From the NCBI RefSeq assembly GCF_018143015.1, contig NC_054753.1, forward strand, positions 32,587,292 through 32,651,291: 64,000 nt of DNA, written 5' to 3'. Every line of letters starts with the position of its first letter. Position 1 is the first letter of the stretch. Source of the stretch: Lytechinus variegatus. Taxonomy: Eukaryota; Echinodermata; Echinoidea; Temnopleuroida; Toxopneustidae. This document shows positions 24,001-32,827 of this stretch, piece after piece. A model generated the notes under the pieces. That model made no database searches. It was not told where the DNA came from and saw only the letters and a program-made list of their open reading frames with translations. The translations under genes were made by a program, and so were the position numbers.

Positions 24001-27000
24001 TATGCACATACTTTAAAAAGCAGAAGCATCCTTTCAATGCATATAACTGTTTTATATAAAAGCCCCCAGTAATGACTTGCAAGGTTTACCTAAATTTATC
24101 GTCAAATTTGAGATTTTCTTGTCTTTTGTGACAATCTTCAACCTTCCATTCCAAGGTTGTTTGTGAAGTTATTCATAACTTGACAAATAATTTCATTGAA
24201 AAGCCCCCAGTAATGACTTGTAGGGTTTACCTGCTTTATCTTCAAGTTTGATTGAGAGTTTCTTGTCTTTTGTGACAATCTTCAACCTTCCAGTCCAGTC
24301 CGGTGACTCTAACTTCCAATCTGCAGCTCTAAATTGCAACAAGAAAAAAAGTAAAATAAAATTAATACATTACCATGTTCACACCTTGTCAGGGAAAATA
24401 TCTGCTGATATAGAATTTTCAGACCTGCCAACCTCTGGGAGATTTTTTTTCATAATAAAATGTGTGGCACACTCGCTCATCGTGGCGCTCAAGCTGCATG
24501 CAAGCTAAAATATGCACTGCTCTTGCAGATGAAAAAAAAAAAATTTAAACATGTGTATTAAGCTTTTTCGGTATACCGGTATTAGTAATATCGTTCGGTA
24601 TGAACATTATACCACCGTTAAAATTTCAATACCGAAATACCGTCATACCAAAAGTTGAAAATATCATACCGGTATTTTCTTCTTTATTGTTGTCTATGGG
24701 TATTTTTACAGTAAAATTAAGCCCAAACAATAAGTTGTTTGGCTCTCTCAACGTATGTAATGAAATCAGAGTCCAATAATCTAACCTAAAAATGAAAAAA
24801 TCGCCCCTGAACTATGTCTGAGCTATGCTCGCCGCTGCAAAGGCCTCGGCCCCACCGCTAGTGTATGTCAGCTCCATGCCCTTGTGTACACAGCTACAGT
24901 AAAACAAACAAAGCCGATCGAGATGGGGAGCATTTCGTGAAGAGAGTTTTTCAGTGGTTTCAACAACAGATTTGCTTTCCGCCAATCACATGCTAGGGTT
25001 TGTCATAGCTTGTAACATCCCTCTACAAACACAATCACGGACAAAACTCTTCTTGAAGCACTCCCTACATGTAGCCTAGCCAGTCTTTTGACCACGTGGT
25101 GTAATGCGGCTTCAACAAAGTATCAACCCTGGGGCGTTGACAAACCACAGGGATTAACACTTGTTTTTTTCTTTATGCAATTTTTTTTCTAGTTCCACTG
25201 ATTTTTTTTTTTTTGGGGGGGGTGCTGGGCATTGACAGACAAACCACAAGGACAGTTTTTTTTTCTTTATTCAAATTTTTTTCGCGGGCTGCATTAACTT
25301 GTTTCAATTATGACAAGTTTACTTTTATACTATAAGCCTGCTACAAAAGTCGTCTGACCCCCCGCCAAAAAAAATAAATAAATGAATAAATATATGAAGA
25401 AAAAAAATAAATCAAAAATGAAAATAAAAAAAAGACAGAAAATGTTGATAACAAGAAAAAAAATGTTACGCCATCCCTCATGGTTTATTTTGAAAATGAT
25501 CTGTGAAGTGATCGTGAATGGAAGGAAGAAAATGGCTGGGAATGTTCGTGTGGTTCGTGATGGGCGATGTATCCTTTATGTGCGTGTGCGGTCATGAATA
25601 AGATAAAATAAACTATTGGATTGATTGTAATTTTAATTTATGATGGACTGGTGGCATGATAAGATGATGATCAACTCAATTTTGATATGTGTGAAAGATA
25701 GAATTGACATTATTAAAATGAAAGAGAATTGATGACCAGGACTGGGGGGGGGGGGCGAGAGAAGAGTGAAATAGAAAAAAGAGGGAAGATCGAGATTCAG
25801 AGAAGAGGAGGATGTTGATTGTTTGTGGTAAGAGAGGGGTGGTGATGGGGAGAGTTGGGCCGATGGGAAAGAGAAAGTGAGGAATTAAGGGGCTGGGGAG
25901 ATAAAGAAAAACAAAATCAAGAAAAAAAGAGTGAGATAGAGGCGGCCGGGGGATAAGAAGTCAATGGGGAAGGTTTTAGACAACATGTAGAGATTCACAA
26001 GAGGGAGAAAACGTGGCCTGAATGGTATAGCTAAAGGGGGGGGGGTTTCAAAACAATGGACATAAGAAGTTATTTACGAGACGTCAAAATTCGAGGTCAA
26101 CAAACTTCGAACCTTCGACGAACACGTGTTGATGTGAGTGGTAAACAAAAGGGGCGAATCTGAATGTAAATGAGTGGGGCCAGATCGGTGAAGGGAAAAT
26201 CACGCAAATCTCCTGGACTGTTTGAGCAGGGAATTTGGTGCTTGGAACTTGGGGCATGTACACACGTTTAGCAAAGTAAGCAGCAGTGAGTAGGTGCAGT
26301 TTAGCAGTCGGGATAGCATTTGGTAACTTGACTCGATCTAATTGATTTCAGCAAGGAGATAGGATTAATTGTACCACGTGCTTGCTGAGATAATTTCTGA
26401 GGTAACACGGGTAACTCCCTCTCAGTGAAGAGAGAGAGCATGATCGTATAAGTTTTGGTAAAGAAAGTAACATGAAAATATTTTTTGACAAAGTTTCTGT
26501 CATTGAGAACGGCCCATGCTGAGCATTCCTCAGCTGACCGCAAGCATCCACTGTTTATCAAGGCCATATGAGGGCTAAACAAACATTGGACACTCTGTAT
26601 TAGTCGATATACCGGTATTAAGCAATTAGTAATACCGGTATTAAAAATATCAATACCGAAAAAGCTTAATGTGTATATCTCATCCTGGTTTTAACATAAT
26701 TATTGAAAAAAAAAGTTACCCGAAATTACATTGATCTAATAACCATATTTGTGTAAGTGTTATGAAATAGAGACATATAGATATGACTTTTCTCAATGAT
26801 TTTGTAAAAAAAAAATATACATTATTACTTGCCAGGTATACTGACCTAATAGAGAGATTTTAAGGACAGTGCCATTAAACGGATATGTATTCCACTGATC
26901 ACATAATGTGAGTGCAAAGTGCGAGCTGAAATTTTCTTATAAAATATATTCAGACCTAAAAATGGACAATAAAAGCACATTAATGTAATCATGACACGTA

Positions 27001-29962
27001 CATAAATGTACCTGTCTTGCTATAAAACAAACAATGCGAGCACGAAGCGCGAGCTGAAATTCTTGTATATATTGACCCCAAACGCCAAACGGACATTTCA
27101 AGGACTATATTTTAGGAATCCATTAAGAATATACATCTCACCACAGTCATCTATGCGAGTGCCAAGCGCTTGCTGATTGTGTAAGAATTACAGTCCGACC
27201 TCTCTTATCCGGACAAGATGGGACAAGCACCAATCCTGATAAGGGATTTATCCGGATCTGGGAGACCCAATATTAAATACACGCAGCTGCGTTGCTGACT
27301 GCCTCCCCAGGCCAACGGCAGTAGCTACACGTTATCTATTATAGTGGGCATACAGACAGTATTCACTGCAGTGTCAGTGCAAATTATAGGCCGAAGTTTT
27401 ACAGAAATGAAATTGATCGCTGGCCGAAACTGTTGGATAATTTACCTGCTAAAATAATTGAGGTTTAAGAGATAAGAGAGGTTGGACTGTAACCTAAACA
27501 CATAAAGCACTTTTTAAGGACTATATATTTTAGGAATCTATATCTCACCATAGTCATCTAATGCGAGTGCCATTTGCTTGCTGATTTTGTTAGAAATACA
27601 TCTAAACACATGAAGCAATTGTAGTTGTGTGTAGAGTGTAGAGCTACCAACTTGGATTTAAAAAATACTTGTATCTGCCGATAGATATCAGGAATCGCAA
27701 AATATTTGTTTTAATCAATAAATATCATATAAATTACTTTATATTTATCAACCGAAACAAATATTTTACGAATCGTGATATTAATCGGCAAATGCAAGTA
27801 TTTTTAAAATCTAGGTTGCAGCTCTGCACGCTTGTGGTATCTAGGTATCGATAACAAAAGAAAGCAAAATGGCGACTTTAACTTTTTTCAATTTTATTTT
27901 TACTACTATTCATTTAATGAAAATAAGAAAATATGATAAAAAAAGAGAATAAACATAGGGTTGCCCATGTACATAACTTTGGGCAAAAAACAAAAAAGAT
28001 AAAATTGGTGATTTAGGTCTAGGTTCACCACAGGTAATCCTTACCTCTACAGCCAGGCATGTAAAGCATGGGCAGGTGCACTCACACATTGTACGAGGTT
28101 AGTATGTACTAACCTCGTACAATAGACCGTGTTTGACCCTGGATTTCGAAGTAGTCGGCAAACATCGCTTCATTGCTGAAGTAATATTTGCCGAAGCTCC
28201 TTCTCGCTACGCACCGGGGCTCTTGCCGGTAAGTAGCAAGAGTTTGTTGAATATAAAATAATAATAAAATAATAATCCGATAAAAAAAGCACATTTTGCT
28301 TACCTCGGCCTCGAAAGTGACTTCGCTTGTCTCTTCCACGGAAATACAAGGAAGCCCGTTGGTGGCGCTAATAATTTCACAACCTTGATTCAGCTCCTCG
28401 GTAATTTTATAACTGTATCTAAATTCTTTGAATGCGCAATCCTCATGATTAATTTACTAATTATGGGCACCAATTAATGAAATGCCTTCAAAAAACATAA
28501 TTAATGATTATTATTGGTGATGATAACACTCATTTGCATTAATTTAAAAAGATGACTGATAAAAAAAAAATGAAAATAATATACGTGCCTGGAAAGAAAC
28601 CAGCAGTACAAGCTTTGACGAACGTCAATAATACGTATACGGTGTACCAAAGTCTATACAATGAAAAGATTGGACACTTCACGGACTTTGCGTAATGCCT
28701 TGCGTCGATATGCGTGTAAAATAGTGTAGGTGCCTATTCTTTCCCTTGTCGTGTCTTTGATATGAATATAAATCGCGCGCCCTCTTCAGGAGAAAATTGA
28801 TATCAATGCTGACTGATTTCTATCTCCGTAAAATCTTCACTAAAGATCAAGAAAATATACATATTTTTAGAAAGAAACTTCAAGGAGAAGTCACGGAAGG
28901 ATCTAAATGATTCGGTAAGTGTCATAGCAGGATGTGGAATGTTTATTTAAACATAATATTTTATGTGGGCAAAAGCCCACTGTATTTTCGAAGTGTAGTG
29001 GTGTGTCGCGTGCGTATGACTGATAATCCTTCACTCGCGAGACGATATGAACCCATGGGTGGGCCAGGTGTTAGGGGAGTAACCCTACGTAGGTAGACGA
29101 CTTTACAGTTTACTCCCCAGACGCAGTCCAGGACCAGGCTACTCACTAGCCTAGGTGCGAACAACCAATTTACCACGTTTACAATTACAGAGACAGAAGC
29201 TTTTGGTCTACTGCTGTCTGGGGATGAATGATACTCTAAGAAACTCAGAAACTGTTAAACTCTAGGAATTAGACAGTCAAAAGGGGCCTAAGCTTTCGAT
29301 CCTAGCAAGCATCTTCTTCAGAGGCAGAAGAAGATTCTGCTAGGATCGAAAGCTTAGCCTTAGGCCCCTTTTGACTCTCTAATTTACTCCATTGGCTCTT
29401 TTGGCCAAATCGTGGTTTTGGGAACCACTTATAGATTTGTGTACGCGCACTTGTGTACAAAGTGAATGGAGGTGGAAATAGGGAACCGTGCGTGTGACTG
29501 AATATTATAAAGCGCTGCTGTATGAATTGAAGTGAACGGTGGTTCCCAATATCACGATAATGCCGCTCTCTTTTTAGATAAGCAGTTTTCAGCAGCTTCT
29601 TTTACCATTAAACTCTAGGAATATCATGAGAAAAGACGTTAATTTCTGTCTTGGCCTTGGCATCGAAGCCTAGGCCCTAGGCGAAAACGTGAGGCCCATC
29701 TTCGGCCACACCAACCCGGTCCCCGCCGGCGTTCTGGGCCTCTCGCTCCCCACGCCCCCTTCAAAATCAAAATCAGCCGCCTGCAGAGTATGCCTGAAAA
29801 ACAAGAAAATAATGTTTAGAAAACATCAATACCTACCCCATTTGCGTGTACTTATCCTCTACATTCTTACCTGTATCCTCTATTCGATGTCCGAGGCGGT
29901 ATTCTGAAGACATGAACCTCGGGTTTCACACACAAAACTCTTTCGTAGTCCATGTCTGCCAT
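15043..29962 (-). CDS. NECAP: NECAP (adaptin ear-binding clathrin-coat-associated protein), eight exons
   Basis: This is the complete coding region of a NECAP-family endocytic adaptor. Joined minus-strand exons are 29962-29871, 24328-24231, 23933-23829, 22957-22876, 22493-22379, 18287-18092, 17421-17316 and 15076-15043. They total 828 nt, or 275 residues plus TGA, with GT-AG borders and matching phases at all seven junctions. Human NECAP1 is also 275 residues. Residues 1 to about 128 form the PH-like PHear domain (starting [19 protein letters not shown], with SSRYFVIRI and [18 protein letters not shown]). [13 protein letters not shown] follows, then a Pro/Gln-rich tail with WGDF at 257-260 and terminal WVQF at 272-275. 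In the family these WxxF motifs bind the AP-2 ear during clathrin-mediated endocytosis. The start was chosen because MADMDYERV aligns with the family N-terminus. Introns are transposon-rich. Confidence 0.97.
16046..16108. repeat. Tandem repeat in NECAP intron 7
   Basis: About two and a half copies of a 30-bp unit with TTTTGGCTTTTGGAAACTAA and ATTACTA. The rest of this 2.2-kb intron (15,077-17,315) holds no recognised gene or dispersed repeat. Confidence 0.75.
17316..17421 (-). CDS. NECAP: NECAP exon 7 (WGDF motif)
   Basis: The acceptor is TATCTTTAG and the donor is CAAAC|GTAAG. The exon encodes [17 protein letters not shown], then [16 protein letters not shown] is the internal WxxF-type AP-2 ear ligand. 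Length is 106 nt, phase 1 in and phase 2 out. Confidence 0.94.
18092..18287 (-). CDS. NECAP: NECAP exon 6 (Pro/Gly/Gln-rich linker)
   Basis: The acceptor is TTTATTTAG and the donor is TTATTAG|GTGAGA. The exon encodes [17 protein letters not shown], a [13 protein letters not shown] segment, a run of six Gln (CAA repeats) and SQQSSDLLG. The LLPPPPG motif is shared with vertebrate NECAPs. Length is 196 nt, phase 0 in and phase 1 out. The CAA tract may vary in length between individuals. Confidence 0.93.
18340..19280. repeat. Tandem array of about 155-165-bp units with TGACCTTTGACC, NECAP intron 5
   Basis: Three to four units between about 18,520 and 19,130 repeat ACATGCAGGTCCCCCAAGTC, then CCATCTACCATCCAAG, then AAAATGACCTTTGACC and ACCATGTGACC. 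Flanking non-tandem sequence (18,340-18,520 and 19,130-19,280, including GGCGGACGCGGCTAGG) appears to belong to the same dispersed element. Each unit carries a direct repeat of nuclear-receptor half-sites spaced by one base. Confidence 0.7.
19570..19731. mobile_element. Foldback MITE with TTTCATGAAA / TTGTCGGA motifs
   Basis: The left arm (TGGGGGGTTTCATGAAAGGA...GTTTTATCCGACAA) pairs with the right arm (GACAACTTGTCGGATGAAAA...GAAATGCTCCCCTGG). A related copy sits at 34,735-34,948. It is non-coding. Confidence 0.6.
20118..20475 (+). mobile_element. tRNA-derived SINE, plus strand
   Basis: The tRNA-like head has TATAGTGGATCCTACTC (A-box region), TTGTGATCAGAGGGCC and GGGTTCGAATTCC (canonical B box). 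A unique body with GGTGTCAAATGGGTACCCGC follows, then a tail with ACAATGTACGTCATGAAAGC. A real tRNA gene is unlikely because the head is not bounded as one and the body is shared with the copy at 56.8-57.1 kb. Confidence 0.8.
20613..21719. repeat. About 1.1-kb element with tandem ~165-bp units carrying TGACCTTTGACCTT
   Basis: It begins near GTGGAATGCCTCTGGCCGTC and ends near GGCGCCTATAGTCTCACTCT; TCTCACCTG at the start and CAGGTGAGA at the end suggest short inverted termini. Five internal units repeat TGTTCAGTGATACTTGATTA, a CCAAGTTT...ATGAACTAG block, and TGACCTTTGACCTTG then TCATGTGACC. A second copy lies at 60,360-61,440. It sits in NECAP intron 5. Confidence 0.85.
22077..22260 (+). mobile_element. 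tRNA-derived SINE fragment, plus strand
   Basis: The A-box region (GTCTTTTGGTTCTGACTCTC) and B-box region (GGTCGTGTGTTTGAATCC) resemble the minus-strand SINE at 57.1 kb. The body is shorter and more diverged. It is in intron 5 of NECAP, next to the tandem repeat that overlaps the exon 5 donor. Confidence 0.65.
22292..22402. repeat. 41-42-bp tandem triplication across the NECAP exon 5 splice donor
   Basis: Copies lie at 22,361-22,402 (exon end, donor and intron start), 22,320-22,360 and 22,292-22,319 (partial). On the minus strand each has CAAACGATCAGAATAA or a variant, followed by CTTGGGG or CTGGGGG and GTA. The middle copy recreates a GG|GTAGAC donor 42 nt downstream in frame. Confidence 0.9.
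22379..22493 (-). CDS. NECAP: NECAP exon 5
   Basis: The acceptor is TTTTCAG and the donor is TTGGG|GTAAGA. The exon encodes [18 protein letters not shown] then [20 protein letters not shown]. Length is 115 nt, phase 2 in and phase 0 out. Its last 24 bases and the donor lie inside a 41-42-bp tandem repeat that adds a second in-frame donor. Confidence 0.94.
22876..22957 (-). CDS. NECAP: NECAP exon 4
   Basis: The acceptor is CCTTGCAG and the donor is TTTTAA|GTAAGT. The exon encodes [20 protein letters not shown] then TLQDHF, near-identical to vertebrate NECAP. Length is 82 nt, phase 1 in and phase 2 out. Confidence 0.96.
23190..23815. repeat. Minisatellite in NECAP intron 3
   Basis: Imperfect units of about 40-45 bp repeat CAACACCAAACCTGAAATCA, then CCCAATACTAACACTTTAAG, alternating with a variant containing TTAAACACTAAAAGATCAAC. 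There are about fourteen units over 600 bp. The higher-order alternation suggests several rounds of unequal duplication. Confidence 0.8.
23829..23933 (-). CDS. NECAP: NECAP exon 3
   Basis: The acceptor is GATCTAG and the donor is TTCAG|GTGAGC. The exon encodes [18 protein letters not shown] then [17 protein letters not shown], the most conserved block of the family. Length is 105 nt, phase 1 in and phase 1 out. Confidence 0.96.
24058..24152 (-). pseudogene. Duplicated fragment of NECAP exon 2 with its donor (pseudo-exon)
   Basis: About 140 bp downstream of exon 2, intron 2 repeats the last 60 or so exon bases (GGAAGGTTGAAGATTGTCAC then AAAAGACAAGAAA) and the following intron start (GTAAACC...AAGTCATTACTGGGGGC). 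The first third of the exon and its acceptor are missing. Substitutions change the reading frame's end, so it is probably not spliced in. Confidence 0.85.
24231..24328 (-). CDS. NECAP: NECAP exon 2
   Basis: The acceptor TTTAG precedes AGCTGCAGATTGG. The exon encodes [15 protein letters not shown] and [11 protein letters not shown], within the PHear domain. It ends at GCAG|GTAAAC. Length is 98 nt, taking phase 2 in and giving phase 1 out. Part of this exon is duplicated just downstream in intron 2. Confidence 0.95.
24559..26668. mobile_element. hAT-like DNA transposon, 2.1 kb, with 8-bp target duplication
   Basis: The element is flanked by ATGTGTAT at 24,551-24,558 and 26,669-26,676, an exact 8-bp target-site duplication. 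Terminal inverted repeats begin TAAGCTTTTTCGGTAT at both ends. Sub-terminal ATACCGGTATTA-type palindromes recur inside both ends. Eight-bp duplications are typical of the hAT superfamily. No transposase was recognised in the short internal frames (for example 25,382-25,597 and 26,301-26,582), so it is probably non-autonomous. It lies in NECAP intron 1. Confidence 0.85.
26870..27620. repeat. Array of units with GCGAGTGC / GCGAGCTGAAATT (family E)
   Basis: Units of roughly 130 bp have ATGCGAGTGCAAAGTGCGAG, then CTGAAATT, then spacer with CATTTTAAGGACTATATTTTAGG-type sequence. Here they read as reverse complement of the arrays at 33.7 and 45.8 kb. Two other elements are nested inside (27,191-27,489 and about 27,637-27,830). 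Confidence 0.6.
27191..27489. mobile_element. Pogo/Tigger-type MITE, 299 bp, with TA target duplication
   Basis: The terminal inverted repeats are CAGTCCGACCTCTCTTATCC and the complement of ATAAGAGAGGTTGGACTG, flanked by TA on both sides (27,189-27,190 and 27,490-27,491). A CAGT start plus CCTCTCTTATCC is typical of pogo/Tigger elements of the Tc1-mariner superfamily. It interrupts one unit of the family E array, so it is younger than that unit. Confidence 0.85.
27637..27830. mobile_element. Foldback element, about 195 bp
   Basis: The left arm (GAGCTACCAACTTGGATTTA, AAAAATACTTGTATCTGCCG, with CGCAAAATATTTGTTT) pairs with the right arm (AAACAAATATTTTACGAATC, CGGCAAATGCAAGTATTTTT, TAGGTTGCAGCTC). 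Arms of more than 75 bp meet near the centre. Confidence 0.75.
28088..28123. repeat. Perfect palindrome, 17-bp arms, 2-bp centre
   Basis: ATTGTACGAGGTTAGTA at 28,088-28,104 is followed by TG, then its exact reverse complement at 28,107-28,123. It lies in NECAP intron 1 at the edge of a GC-richer stretch. Confidence 0.95.
29268..29384. mobile_element. Foldback element with CCTAAGCTTTCGATCCTAGC arms
   Basis: The left arm (AATTAGACAGTCAAAAGGGG, CCTAAGCTTTCGATCCTAGC, ATCTTCTTC) pairs with the right arm almost fully; the right arm has a few extra bases after CCTAAG. The loop is very short (AGAGGCA). In NECAP intron 1. Confidence 0.85.
29871..29962 (-). CDS. NECAP: NECAP exon 1 (start codon exon)
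   Basis: The exon encodes 30 residues plus two bases, from MADMDYERV to NRGY, ending at a CAG|GTAAGA donor. The frame stays open upstream, but the upstream residues do not resemble the family, so the ATG at 29962-29960 is preferred. Confidence 0.95.
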
Positions 29963-30005
29963 GTTGAATGAGAGATGGCGAAACCGGAAGAAAGATGAGG
30001 TCAAC
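29963..30005 (-). promoter_or_regulatory. Probable NECAP proximal promoter / 5' leader with ETS- and YY1-like sites
   Basis: Just upstream of the NECAP start the plus strand has AGATGGCG (29,972-29,979, YY1-like) and CCGGAAG (29,984-29,990, ETS core). This pair is common at housekeeping promoters that lack TATA. There is no direct evidence of a transcription start; a poly-G tract at about 30,081-30,098 lies further upstream. Confidence 0.35.
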
Positions 30006-30439
30006 AAACTTTCGTTCATCTCGCTCGAAATGCCAGCCGGGTTTTTTTTTTGGTAGCCAAATTCCATTTTTCTTCCTTCAAGGGGGGGGGGGGGGGGATG
30101 AGGTAATGCCTACGGGAAGGCTGTAAATGAAATAGATACCAATTACTAGCTGCGTGGTCATTATAATAACCCAATGGTGCCCAAGATATAACTTAAAATA
30201 TAAGTAATTTCCATTATTGACCAACGGAGAAAATTCTAATTAGGCCCAGCAGACCCCCCCCATCCACAGCGAAATTCTAATCCAAAACCACTCTTTGGGC
30301 TTTGCATATTTAGAGGGTAATTTCCTAACGGTGACAACTTCACCTTTTTCTCTCTTTTTATATTTTTTCTGTTTTGCTCTACCCCCCCCGATAGATACTT
30401 TTTTCCACGGTGTTCTTCCTCTCCCGTCCCTTCCCCCTC

Positions 30440-30830
30440 AACCACCCATCCAGTGGCCTAACTACGGGGTGGGGGGGGCATGGGGGCACGTACCATCCAC
30501 CCCCTATCGGCTGCCCCCCCCCCAAAAAAAAAAAAACGTTGGGAAGGAGATAAAGACGGGGAGAAAGGAAGAGAAACGTAGTGGGAAAGAACAGATCATT
30601 GTTCATTATGACATAATTATGTTACATAAAAACACAAAAAAATGAATAACTTTGTGAAACGTAATTTGCTCAGAGCCTATGTCTTCATTGTTCCCGGTGA
30701 TCACATTATCTGTCATAATCCTGTTGTACTAATTCCTCCCGTTTTCAAGTCAATATACACTAAATATATTTCCTCGCACTTCGAGTTATTATTGTTTTAT
30801 GTAGTGACATATGCTTTTTTTTCATGACTA
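30440..30830. repeat. Family F dispersed repeat
   Basis: This begins at a poly-G/C-rich stretch (GGCCTAACTACGGGG, GCATGGGGGCACGTA), then purine-rich GGGAGAAAGGAAGAG, then ATTTGCTCAGAGCCTATGTC, TTCATTGTTCC and TATTTCCTCGCACTTCGA. The same order recurs at 45,365-45,745, where it continues into a family E array. The two families may be parts of one larger element. Confidence 0.7.
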
Positions 30831-30831
30831 C

Positions 30832-31110
30832 TTAAAGGGATGGTCCGGGCTGAAAGTATGTATAGCTTAATAAATAGAGTAGACTCCACTAAGCAAAAAT
30901 GCGGAAAATTTCTTCAAAATCGGATAACAAATAACAAATTTGTTTTTTTTTGTGTGAAAACAGTCGTCATGAATATTCATTTGGTTGGCTCATGATGTCA
31001 CATCTCCACTTGTTCTTTTGTATTTTATTACATGAAATTAGGTTTATTCAATTTTTTTCTTCCAAGAACTAGAAAAGTTGGATTGACAACTGCATTATAT
31101 AACTATAGTG
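30832..31110. mobile_element. Family B MITE, partial
   Basis: It has AAAGGGATGGTCCGGGCTGA, AATCGGATAACAAATAAC, GTCATGAATATTCATTTGG and TGATGTCACATCTCCACTTG, matching the 3,412-3,990 copy. The right half is missing. Confidence 0.6.
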
Positions 31111-31194
31111 AGATTATGTATATTCTTGATGGATTTCCTAAAAAATAGTCCTTAAAATATCTTTGTTTTGGGTCAATATTATACAAAACCTTCA

Positions 31195-31400
31195 GCTTAC
31201 GCTTCGCAATCGCATCATTTGGTTAGTGAAATACATATGGTTCTCGTAAATTCCTACAAACAAGCCTTAAAATGCCCCTCTTCAGGTCTGAATTTCCTAA
31301 ATTTTCAGCTCGTGCTTCGCGCTCGCACTATTTGATTAGTGAGATGCGCATGTTAATCATGATTACAACGACTACATTTGCTTCATGTGTTTAGATGTTA
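31195..31400. repeat. Family E fragment
   Basis: Two units with AGCTTACGCTTCGCAATCGC and CAGCTCGTGCTTCGCGCTCG and the usual GTGAAATACATATGG / TAGTGAGATGCGCATG spacers. Confidence 0.55.
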
Positions 31401-31485
31401 TTATAACAAAATCAGCAAGTACTTGGTTACGGTTTCAGCATAAACAAGATATCTGTTCAAAAGTGTCGGAAGTTTGAGATTAACT

Positions 31486-32040
31486 CCCGGGGGGGGGGGG
31501 GCACTTCCATTCACGAGTGGATACATGCGCGACCATGGGGTCTCGAAAAGCACCCTAAACACGTAATTTCCAAATTTGAAAATGCACCCCTTAACAAGTA
31601 TTGGGTTGTCAAACCCTACCCTTAACAAGTATTGGAAACAAAACGATAATCTTGGAAAATATTCCCTGAAATGAACCCCTACTAACAAGTACAGGAATGT
31701 TTTATTGTTACGGGTCCTTCGGTCGTCGGCTTTACCTTGTTTGGTTTAGTACGACCCCACCTTCTACACCTCGCGCAAATCGGACTCTAAACACGAAGTG
31801 TTGGGGCAAAATGGACATCCTTTATAAAACATTTTAATTTTGTTTTATCATCCCCGCAAATTCGACCCTAAACACGTAATTGTCCTAGCGAAATAGATAC
31901 CCTTTTTTCATTATTTTGTGTTTTTGACACCCTTATCACGTTACGTACGTAACGTGCCCTATCGTGAAAAAGACATCCTTTTTACGTGTTTTTTGGGTCG
32001 CGCATGGTATCCACTCGTCAATGTAAGTGCCCCCCCCGGG
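31486..32040. mobile_element. Family C element, copy 1 (G-tract ends, 8-bp target duplication)
   Basis: It is flanked by GATTAACT at 31,478-31,485 and 32,041-32,048. Ends are CCCGGGGGG...GCACTTCCATT and its inverse, followed by GAGTGGATAC and the inverted GGTATCCACTCGTC. Internal text has CACCCTAAACACG, CCCCTTAACAAGTATTGG and a perfect 20-bp palindrome CACGTTACGTACGTAACGTG at 31,937-31,956. No protein is encoded. The 8-bp duplication suggests mobilisation by a hAT-type transposase. Confidence 0.85.
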
Positions 32041-32827
32041 GATTAACTCCTGGATTAACTACACGTACTTGACATTGATATTATTTTGACTTTTGCATTA
32101 TACGCTATAAGTCTACGAAGTCAGACCCCTTATAATTCATAAATTATTCTGTTGCGTCTAGCGGCTCTTCCTTCACTACCAAAAGTGTCAGGCATTGATT
32201 TCTTAATGACCCTGATGCTAAACAGGACAATATAAAAATACAAGAATAATTATTAATTATTCATTTTGATTGTTAATGTTGTATTTCAATGTTGTTATGA
32301 TTATATCATCTTTGTTATAGTTATTGTCAAAGCCATTGGAAACCAATTAATTTCTTTCTATCCGTACATTGACCAATTTCCTGAGGTTATACTTTTTAAG
32401 CTAGGCTAGCCAAGTTCAGGAGTCGTTTTCACTTCCCTTTACCTACCATCAACGACCAGCCAGACACCCGTTGAATAAGGGGCATCCACTGTTATACATA
32501 CTATAGGCTATTAAAGATGAAAATTTGTAACATTTTCAGCTAGACTGATACCATTGTGTGTGCGTGTGAGTTTTTACAGACGTGTATTACTAGTATCATA
32601 ATTTACATCACCATCCGACAGATGTGACCGTCTGAACAAAAACAGTCGGGTGGGGGGGGGGGGCTTTCGGGTTCAACCCCCCCCAAAAAAAAAAATTAAC
32701 CACAAGGGGGGGGGGTAGATATAAAGATAATATATATGTATAGGCGCGCTCTGCGCCAATAATACAGCATGTTGCAGGTGAAGGGTGCCAAACTCGCTGC
32801 CAAACAAGTGACAATTATGTTGTTCAA

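Noticed and set aside
25382..25597. Lys-rich 71-codon frame inside the hAT-like element as a transposase fragment
   Set aside because: The composition comes from poly-A-rich sequence, and no hAT transposase motif was visible.
26301..26582. 93-codon minus-strand frame inside the hAT-like element
   Set aside because: No dimerisation-domain or BED-finger pattern could be recognised; it is too short to call.
28109..28339. Minus-strand 76-codon frame with a hydrophobic stretch inside NECAP intron 1
   Set aside because: No recognisable domain, no supported splice partners, and it overlaps the edge of a perfect palindrome; the frame on the other strand is equally open.
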